Assembly (NCBI GenBank): GCA_023145575.1
Contig: JAGLDN010000218.1
Span: 1-11,773, forward strand
Length of the DNA stretch: 11,773 bases
Reading direction: 5' to 3'
Origin: Psychromonas sp.
GTDB taxonomy: Bacteria > Pseudomonadota > Gammaproteobacteria > Enterobacterales > Psychromonadaceae
Made by a program: the position numbers and the translations under genes. Below, piece after piece: positions 6,726 to 11,773 of this stretch (position 1 is its first letter; each line of letters begins with the position of its first letter). The notes under the pieces are model-generated. The model did not search any database. It saw nothing but the letters and a program-made list of their open reading frames with translations, and was not told the DNA's origin.

Positions 6726-7571
6726 ATGAAGCAGAAGATAATTAAAGTTGGCAATGTTGATGTTGCCAATCATTTACCATTTGTATTATTTGGCGGTATG
6801 AACGTATTAGAGACACGCGATTTAGCGATGAAAATGGCTGAATATTATGTCAATATCACATCAAAATTAAATATTCCTTATGTATTTAAAGCATCATTTG
6901 ATAAAGCAAATCGATCATCTGTGAACAGTTTTCGTGGTCCTGGATTAGAAGAAGGCTTACGTATTTTAGAAGAAATTAAACACACTTTTAAGGTGCCAAT
7001 TATCACCGATGTCCATGAGCCTTATCAATGCGCCCCTGTTGCCGAAGTCGTGGATGTTATTCAACTTCCCGCCTTTTTAAGCCGTCAAACCGATCTTGTG
7101 CAAGCAATGGCAGATACCAAGGCTGTGATTAATATTAAAAAAGCCCAATTTTTAGCACCTCATGAAATGGCGCATATTATCAGCAAATTTAAAGAAGCGG
7201 GAAATGACAACATCATCCTTTGTGAGCGTGGAACGTGCTTTGGTTATAATAACTTAGTGGTTGATATGCTTGCATTTAGTACGTTGAAAGAAATGTGTTA
7301 TCCCGTCATGTTTGATGTAACGCATTCATTGCAAAAACCAGGTGCTAGGATCGACAGTGCAGATGGTCGTCGTAGCCAGATTGTGCAACTTGCTTTAGCG
7401 GGAATGTCACAGGGGATCGCAGGGCTTTTTTTAGAGTCGCACCCTGATCCAAGTTCTGCAAAATGTGATGGTCCTTGCGCACTTGCATTAGATAAACTAG
7501 CACCATTTCTAACGCAAATGAAGCAAATGGATGATTTAGTAAAAAGCTTCGATGTCATTGATACACAATAA
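6726..7571 (+). CDS. kdsA: 3-deoxy-8-phosphooctulonate synthase (Kdo-8-P synthase)
   Basis: Condenses phosphoenolpyruvate with arabinose-5-phosphate to Kdo-8-phosphate, the precursor of the Kdo linking lipid A to core in LPS; cytoplasmic TIM-barrel enzyme. The 281 residues are close to E. coli's 284. GGMNVLE at 23-29 has Asn26, marking the metal-independent class, where metal-dependent enzymes carry Cys. Other signatures are KANRSS (60-65), GPGLEEG (71-77), ITDVHEP (93-99), DVIQLPAFL (110-118), DVTH (197-200) and SHPDP (238-242). One oddity is KKAQF at 138-142 where E. coli has KKPQF. AAAGGGTG at 6711-6718, 7 nt before ATG, is a good Shine-Dalgarno. It is followed at 1 nt by a DUF423 gene, so the two are probably cotranscribed. 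Confidence 0.97.
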   Translation: MKQKIIKVGNVDVANHLPFVLFGGMNVLETRDLAMKMAEYYVNITSKLNIPYVFKASFDKANRSSVNSFRGPGLEEGLRILEEIKHTFKVPIITDVHEPYQCAPVAEVVDVIQLPAFLSRQTDLVQAMADTKAVINIKKAQFLAPHEMAHIISKFKEAGNDNIILCERGTCFGYNNLVVDMLAFSTLKEMCYPVMFDVTHSLQKPGARIDSADGRRSQIVQLALAGMSQGIAGLFLESHPDPSSAKCDGPCALALDKLAPFLTQMKQMDDLVKSFDVIDTQ

Positions 7572-7572
7572 G

Positions 7573-7989
7573 ATGACGATCAATAAAAGTCCAAAATTAC
7601 TGCTTGTGATCGCCGCTTTGTTCGGTGCAACAGGGGTTTCATTAGGCGCTTATGGGAGTCATGGTTTAAGCAGATGGACAAGCCCAATGCTAGTTGATTA
7701 TTTTCAACTAGCGGTCACTTATCAGTTGTTGCATAGCATTGCTTTATTGGCCCTTTCAATATTGTCTATTTGGATAACAAATCGTTATATATTAGCGAGT
7801 CAAATTTGTTTTAGCGTTGGTATTTTGTTTTTTAGCGGTAGTTTATATTTATATGTGATGACCGGTAGAAAAATACTCGGCGCCATTACACCAATAGGCG
7901 GTTTGTTGTTAATCATTGCATGGCTACTTATTGTTCCTGCTGTTTTAAAAATAAAAAATAATAAAACCAATAAGATGGTTAGCAACTAA
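7573..7989 (+). CDS. DUF423 (YgdD/UPF0382) small inner-membrane protein
   Basis: A 138-residue membrane protein of the DUF423 family, molecular role unknown. Four hydrophobic segments are visible, with family signatures GATGVSLGAYGSHGL near the N-terminus (E. coli YgdD has LGAFGAHVL), YQLLHSIALLAL, LFFSGSLYLY and AITPIGGLLLIIAW. I chose the ATG one nt after the kdsA stop because it gives the short, charged N-terminus (MTINKSPK) usual in the family. An in-frame ATG at 7552, inside kdsA, would add seven residues (145 aa) and cannot be excluded; neither has a strong Shine-Dalgarno. The gene ends in a short lysine/asparagine-rich tail and faces the MITE-like element. Confidence 0.88.
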   Translation: MTINKSPKLLLVIAALFGATGVSLGAYGSHGLSRWTSPMLVDYFQLAVTYQLLHSIALLALSILSIWITNRYILASQICFSVGILFFSGSLYLYVMTGRKILGAITPIGGLLLIIAWLLIVPAVLKIKNNKTNKMVSN

Positions 7990-8068
7990 TTCATCTGGCG
8001 AGTGCGGCTTAATATTGTCGGTAAATTAATATAGCTTCAACAGCCTAACTTTAGGTCGAATGACGTTT

Positions 8069-8100
8069 AATTTTGCTAATTTTGCTAATTTGCTAATTTC
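8069..8100. repeat. Short tandem repeat, 9-nt unit
   Basis: AATTTTGCT occurs at 8069-8077 and 8078-8086, then as the 8-nt variant AATTTGCT at 8087-8094 and a partial AATTTC. It is intergenic and just left of the MITE-like element. Slippage of this kind would be selectively neutral here; no function is suggested. Confidence 0.6.
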
Positions 8101-8120
8101 TGATGAAGAAGTGGTTTTTA

Positions 8121-8434
8121 TATATACCCATGTGACGTAAAAGTGCAAATTCAGCAAGGGAAATAGTACCAAGGTGCTAGGCATCAAAGGTCGAATTAAA
8201 ATAAAGATTTTAATTCCTAAGTAGTTATTCTACATAGATATTTTATAACAACGTAGGTTGTTACTAGTTGCTTTGCCCTGTGGGGCACGAGATCGAAAAC
8301 CAAGACTGCGTTACAATAATCAAAAAGTGAATAACAATTACTTAATATTGTGTCTTGTTCTGATCATCGAGGTGCCTTGTTATGATCATCGAGCTTGAGC
8401 CTGACAAAGCATTTTTAAGTCACATGGGTATATA
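8121..8434 (+). mobile_element. MITE-like element with 26-bp terminal inverted repeats (copy D)
   Basis: The left end (8121-8146, beginning TATATACCCATGTGACGT) and right end (8409-8434, ending GTCACATGGGTATATA) are inverted repeats matching at 24 of 26 positions, enclosing about 314 bp with no coding capacity. The left arm matches copy A in inverse orientation, and the right arm (8208-8432) matches copy C. Within the right arm, CTTGTTnTGATCATCGAG is tandemly duplicated with a 22-nt period (8354-8371 and 8376-8393), which explains its extra length over copy C. Flanks are TA-rich, so a TA target duplication is possible but cannot be proved. No transposase in the window matches it; it would be non-autonomous. 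Confidence 0.65.
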
Positions 8435-8530
8435 ATATATATGACCTTATTTGGCTCCAGTGTTGTAATTATAAATTTACCGAAGATAAATGCAAAATAG
8501 TAGTATGAGTAAGTGTTGCTGTTTCAAAAA

Positions 8531-10033
8531 TCAGGCGATTGATAACTTTAATGAGCGTTTCAATACCTTACCCATTGTATTACGAGGTAATTCATCGATT
8601 ATTTCAAAATGTGTCGGCACCTGATAATTAACCAAACGCCTTGCACAATATTTTTTTAATTCATCGATATCCAGATTACCATTTGCAACGACGGCGGCGG
8701 CCACTTTTTCTCCTTTATTTTGGTGATCGATACCAAACACAGCGGATTCCTTTACTTGGGAATAGCTGTTTATCACCCGTTCAATAATGGCAGGATAAAC
8801 GTTAAAACCACTGATAATAATAAGATCAGATTTGCGCCCGACGAGCGTCAAAAAACCGAGTTCATCGAAATAGCCAAGATCACCTGTAGAAAAATATCCA
8901 TCTTTATCAAATGTTTTTGCTAATGCCGCTGGATCATTCCAATAATAACTAAAAAGGTGCTTACTTTTTACCTTAACTTCACCCACGATTTTATCATCAT
9001 GTTCTTGAGTGGTGCTAGTCATTAATGTTCTGTCATCGTCGGTAAGCAGTTTTATTTCTACGCCGTCCAGTGGTAAACCAACAGAGCCATGCGGAAATGG
9101 TCCGTCCAACGGGAGACTGGTTAACACATGGCTTTCGCTCATACCGTAACGGTTGATTAAAGGGCTTTTTAGTATGGCTTCGAGTTCAGTCAACACCCGC
9201 GCTTGTATTGGGGCAGATCCACAGGTAAAAAGCCTTGTCTTAGTCCATTTATTTGCATTTGTTTTAAATTCAGGCTTTCTTAGGAATGCATAATACATGG
9301 TTGGAACTGCCATGAAAACAGTTACATTAGCAATTTGTTCCATCGTTTTTAATGGATGAAACTTATCCTCTAATATCATGGTGCTACCAGAAATAAATGA
9401 CAGATGAGCAGCAAATGAAAGTCCGTGGATATGAAAAAGGGGCAGTACATTAAGTAGTATATCATCAGGAACAAACCGCCATGCCTTTTGCAACGATAAA
9501 AGGCTGGACGCAACATTGGCTTGAGTATGCACAATTCCTTTGGGTTTTCCTGTCGTACCTGAGGAATATAGTATGAAGCATGGATCATCAGCCTGAACAT
9601 TTATCTCTTTAGGTTGTCTTCGGTGATTTTCAGCGATTGCCTTTGCAGGGTTGATCACAGCTCTTAAATTTGTGCATTGGCTTTTGATCTCATTAATCAC
9701 TAAAGCCTGCTTACCTGATGCGAAGACAAACTGAGCAGCACTGTCGTTGAGGAAAAAAAGCATTTCTTCCTTAGTAAAGTCAAAATTTAAAGGGAGGGAG
9801 ACACCACCACTTAAGATGATTCCTAAATGTATGATCAAAAAAGAAAGCTTATCTGCTGTATAAAGGATCACCCTGTCCCCCGATTTTAATCCACTTTGTT
9901 GAAGGCGAGCAGCAACAGTTTTTGCATTATCATATAGCTCCGCAAAAGTCACGGTGTCAATGCGATTGATGATTGCGGGTTTATCAGGATTGTTTACAAA
10001 TTGATGCCGAAGCAGTTCAACAAAGGTGTTCAT
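8531..10033 (-). CDS. Acyl-CoA synthetase (AMP-forming), malonyl-CoA-synthetase-like
   Basis: Member of the ANL adenylating superfamily: activates a carboxylate with ATP to an acyl-adenylate, then transfers it to CoA. The 500-residue protein has the P-loop SSGTTGKPKG at 157-166, NRYGMSE at 294-300, STGD at 382-385, the hinge region GRKSDLIIISGFNVYP at 399-414 and the catalytic lysine at 489 in NTMGKVLK. The short length, RYGMSE and VGLPLDGVE recall MatB/RpfB-type malonyl-CoA synthetases, but a medium- or long-chain acyl substrate is equally possible. The start is the ATG at 10033, preceded by AGAGGG at 5 nt; a TTG seven codons upstream is unlikely. It is on the same strand as pdxH but 188 nt away, with repeat copy E between, so it is probably transcribed separately. 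No malonate, phasin or beta-oxidation genes are nearby. Confidence 0.85.
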   Translation of the reverse strand: MNTFVELLRHQFVNNPDKPAIINRIDTVTFAELYDNAKTVAARLQQSGLKSGDRVILYTADKLSFLIIHLGIILSGGVSLPLNFDFTKEEMLFFLNDSAAQFVFASGKQALVINEIKSQCTNLRAVINPAKAIAENHRRQPKEINVQADDPCFILYSSGTTGKPKGIVHTQANVASSLLSLQKAWRFVPDDILLNVLPLFHIHGLSFAAHLSFISGSTMILEDKFHPLKTMEQIANVTVFMAVPTMYYAFLRKPEFKTNANKWTKTRLFTCGSAPIQARVLTELEAILKSPLINRYGMSESHVLTSLPLDGPFPHGSVGLPLDGVEIKLLTDDDRTLMTSTTQEHDDKIVGEVKVKSKHLFSYYWNDPAALAKTFDKDGYFSTGDLGYFDELGFLTLVGRKSDLIIISGFNVYPAIIERVINSYSQVKESAVFGIDHQNKGEKVAAAVVANGNLDIDELKKYCARRLVNYQVPTHFEIIDELPRNTMGKVLKRSLKLSIA

Positions 10034-10038
10034 TTTAT

Positions 10039-10044
10039 CCCTCT
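10039..10044 (-). promoter_or_regulatory. Shine-Dalgarno site fixing the acyl-CoA synthetase start
   Basis: On the minus strand AGAGGG lies 5 nt before the ATG at 10033. It supports that start over the TTG at 10054, which would place the Shine-Dalgarno inside the coding sequence. Confidence 0.65.
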
Positions 10045-10120
10045 CAAAAATCAAGTCATTTCACTTATGCTTGAATTTAATATTGCATAGTGTGGCAGGA
10101 AAGAATTAAAGTATTTGTGT

Positions 10121-10231
10121 TAATTCTTAGAGCAGTAGATTAGCGTAGCTAATGATCGTGCGGACAATTTTATGCCTTTGGTTAGCGTACAATTTACTGA
10201 TGTAATTTATATTTTGACATATTATGGGTAC
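10121..10231. repeat. Dispersed repeat copy E, overlapping the pdxH 3' end
   Basis: Diverged copy with the same order of blocks as copy B: TAATTCTTAG, the hairpin ATTAGC-gta-GCTAAT (10139-10153), GGACAATTTTATGCCT, and the terminus ATTATGGGTAC. Against copies A and B the hairpin shows a paired change (AAC/GTT to AGC/GCT) that keeps base pairing. The terminus overlaps the last codons and stop of pdxH (10222-10230). Similarity is lower than between A and the left arm of D, but the block order is convincing. Confidence 0.55.
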
Positions 10232-10875
10232 AGTCGTGTTATTTTCCAATGTTTATTTTCTGGTTGATAAATAAAACGATCATGGAGTCGATTAGCCTTA
10301 CCTTGCCAAAACTCAATGCGCTCAGGGATAACACGATAACCACCCCAAAACTCAGGTAGAGGAATGTCTTGATTTTTAAATTTCTCTTCAAAATGAGCAA
10401 AACGGTTTTTAAGTAATGCTCTGCTTTCAAGTTCTTGGCTTTGATATGAAGCCCAAGCTCCGATTTGACTGCCTCTGTCTCGGCTGTGGAAATAATTTTC
10501 AGATCCCTTTTGTGAAATGCGCTCGATATGACCTTCTATTCTGACTTGGCGTTGTAAAATGTTCCAGTGAAACAATAATGCAGCATATGGATTTTCTTCT
10601 AGATCAGTTGCTTTTTGACTTCCATAATTAGTAAAAAAAACAAACCCTTTATTATCAACTTTCTTGAGTAATACCATACGCGAAGAAGGGCGCCCTTGGG
10701 GAGTGCAAGTTGATACCGACATGGATCCAGGTAATACGATCCCGCTTTCTTGCGCTTCTTTCAACCAGTGTTTAAAAAATGTAATTGGATCGCCTGACGT
10801 GGCCAATGCTTTATTTTCAAATAATAGGCCTTGTCCGAGTGTTAATGCGCATTTAATTTTACTGAGGATTGACAT
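10222..10875 (-). CDS. pdxH: Pyridoxamine/pyridoxine 5'-phosphate oxidase PdxH
   Basis: FMN-dependent oxidase that converts pyridoxine or pyridoxamine 5'-phosphate to pyridoxal 5'-phosphate, the last step of de novo vitamin B6 synthesis and part of salvage. The 217 residues match E. coli (218). Signatures: GRPSSRMVLLK at 61-71 (FMN phosphate binding), FFTNYGSQKA at 80-89, QVRIEGHIER at 110-119, GAWASYQS at 139-146, FWGGYRVIPE at 176-185, and WQGKANRLHDR at 190-200 with active-site Arg196 and His198. The ATG is supported by AAGAAG about 9 nt upstream. An oddity is that the family ends RLAP whereas this one ends RLYP; those codons coincide with the terminus of repeat E. The divergent neighbour is the epmC pseudogene, with a 75-nt shared upstream region. 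Confidence 0.96.
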   Translation of the reverse strand: MSILSKIKCALTLGQGLLFENKALATSGDPITFFKHWLKEAQESGIVLPGSMSVSTCTPQGRPSSRMVLLKKVDNKGFVFFTNYGSQKATDLEENPYAALLFHWNILQRQVRIEGHIERISQKGSENYFHSRDRGSQIGAWASYQSQELESRALLKNRFAHFEEKFKNQDIPLPEFWGGYRVIPERIEFWQGKANRLHDRFIYQPENKHWKITRLYP

Positions 10876-10950
10876 GTCATTTTTCTTCTTACTCTAAATT
10901 TACTGACCATTAATTGTATGCTAAACAACAATTTAATTCAAGAGAATATA

Positions 10951-11484
10951 ATGGCAGAGCACGAATATCAAGATATTATTAAAATTGTCAATAACACTTT
11001 TTGTTAAACATTTCATACTGTTATATTTTTGGGCTTAGATGAGCCTGTATATTTACCAGCGGATACAGAAAATTCACATCATCGTATTATATTTGCCCAT
11101 GGTTTTTATCGTAGCGCGTTGCACGAAATTTAGCACTGGTTGGTGGCAAATCAAACGACGATTAATTGAAGGTTATGTTTATTGGTATGATCCTGATGTC
11201 TGAAATGCAGCGCTGCAGGTTGAATTTGAATACGTGGATATTGTGCATCAAGCAATAGAATAGGCATTATCAGAAAGTTTGGGATTGCTTTTGATGTCAG
11301 TGTCGATAACTTGACCGATACCCCTATTGATCGAGCTGCCTTTAAACGTAAAGTACGCATACAGGTGAATCGATATTTAAATCAAGGATTTTTAAGTAGA
11401 GTAAATGAATTACTTAACGCTTGTCATGTGTTTTACCAAACCCCAGGATTAACGATGGATAGCTTTACAAATTCGTTTTGTTGA
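10951..11484 (+). pseudogene. epmC: Decayed EpmC (YfcM), elongation factor P hydroxylase
   Basis: Intact EpmC hydroxylates the beta-lysyl-lysine of elongation factor P. Translation from ATG 10951 (AAGAG upstream) gives MAEHEYQDIIKIVNN, then TAA at 11005. The same frame continues with LDEPVYLPAD and IIFAHGFYRSALHEI, then TAG at 11131 where a serine is expected in HEIxHW, destroying the HExxH-like metal site. The reading then shifts frame near 11150-11156 to RRLIEGYVYWYDPD, with TGA at 11201 (probably from an arginine codon) and TAG at 11261 (probably from tryptophan). It shifts back near 11282 to FDVSVDNLTD, FKRKVRIQVNRYL, FYQTPGLT and TGA at 11482. Order and spacing match E. coli YfcM along its whole length. 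Four internal stops and two frameshifts make it non-functional. Confidence 0.9.
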
Positions 11485-11740
11485 ATTTATACATCTCGCT
11501 ATTTCACTCATGATTAATTTTAATGTGATGGGTATACATGACGTTGCTTAGAAATTTTCGCAGTATTGTACTGCTTCAGGCGACTTTTCAGGGCAATCAG
11601 CGCTATATTATTTTAACTGTCAGCGTATTAATAAACACATATAGCTGATATTCGGTGACAATTTCATTAATTTGTGTATCGATGATTTTAGCTATGGGCT
11701 TTTTATACTAGAGGCGAATGATATTTTAGCTTAATATAAA
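11485..11740 (+). other. 256-nt stretch with no intact gene; possible coding relic and a repeat terminus
   Basis: ATGGGTATA at 11528-11536 is a lone terminus of the dispersed repeat family. After it, the plus frame 11552-11734 is open except for one TAG near 11639, with protein-like composition (for example FGDNFINLCIDDFSYG and a final ILA before TAA). I do not recognise it; it may be another eroded gene. The single stop and AT-rich background make this uncertain. Confidence 0.25.
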
Positions 11741-11773
11741 TATATACTCATGTGACGTAAAAATGCTTTGTCA
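11741..11773 (-). repeat. Terminus of another dispersed repeat, cut by the window edge
   Basis: TATATACTCATGTGACGTAA followed by AAATGCTTTGTCA is the reverse complement of the right end of the element at 8121-8434 over 33 nt with only two or three differences. It therefore starts a further copy, in inverse orientation, that continues beyond the window. Confidence 0.75.

Noticed and set aside
7298..7558. Minus-strand ORF of 86 codons inside kdsA.
   Set aside because: Fully inside a well-conserved gene and with no motif; a shadow frame.
8060..8100. Tandem AATTTTGCT units considered as iterons or a CRISPR remnant.
   Set aside because: Units are only 8-9 nt with no spacers, and there are no replication or cas genes nearby.
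11151..11360. Minus-strand ORF of 69 codons over the epmC region.
   Set aside because: The plus strand shows clear EpmC homology through this stretch; the antisense frame has no recognisable features.
1..11773. Search for a novel defence, toxin-antitoxin, secretion or biosynthetic system.
   Set aside because: All intact genes belong to known housekeeping families; the only unexplained structure is the dispersed repeat family and a few possible coding relics.

Overview
The window looks like AT-rich gammaproteobacterial chromosome. The strongest evidence is the run hemA-prfA-prmC-sirB2-sirB1-kdsA, an order known from enterobacteria, Vibrio and Shewanella relatives. BamE, PdxH and EpmC homologues also belong to that class. 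I cannot fix the genus. Intact coding sequence covers only about 70 percent of the window, the gaps are filled with dispersed palindromic repeats, and one conserved gene is visibly destroyed. Together these suggest a genome undergoing decay or repeat expansion, as in host-associated or recently bottlenecked lineages; that is inference.

Layout. Positions 1-577 hold the end of a dispersed repeat and then sequence with no intact gene. bamE (outer-membrane assembly lipoprotein) is on the minus strand at 578-1021. A gap at 1022-1480 holds an inverted repeat and a second repeat copy that ends about 31 nt before hemA. The plus-strand cluster 1481-5916 is tightly packed, with gaps of 15 and 2 nt and overlaps of 8 and 4 nt: hemA (tetrapyrrole synthesis), prfA (release factor 1), prmC (methylates the release-factor GGQ glutamine), sirB2 (membrane protein) and sirB1 (transglutaminase-like/TPR protein). 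An 809-nt gap full of repeats and hairpins separates sirB1 from kdsA, which is followed by a DUF423 membrane protein. A MITE-like element with terminal inverted repeats fills the convergent gap at 7990-8530. On the minus strand follow an acyl-CoA synthetase (malonyl-CoA-synthetase-like) and pdxH. Divergent from pdxH lies an epmC (EF-P hydroxylase) pseudogene with four stops and two frameshifts. The window ends in another repeat terminus.

Functional links. prfA and prmC are a substrate-enzyme pair for translation termination. hemA starts haem synthesis, kdsA makes the Kdo precursor of LPS, BamE serves outer-membrane protein insertion, and PdxH makes pyridoxal phosphate. These are housekeeping genes.

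The most interesting signal is the repeat family: at least nine copies or relics of an end resembling TATACCCATGTGACGT, all between genes or at a gene edge. One copy is a full element with inverted ends. Three copies share a small hairpin with a compensatory base-pair change. One copy appears to supply the last codons of pdxH. I found no CRISPR array, tRNA, rRNA, intact transposase, phage gene or defence system.
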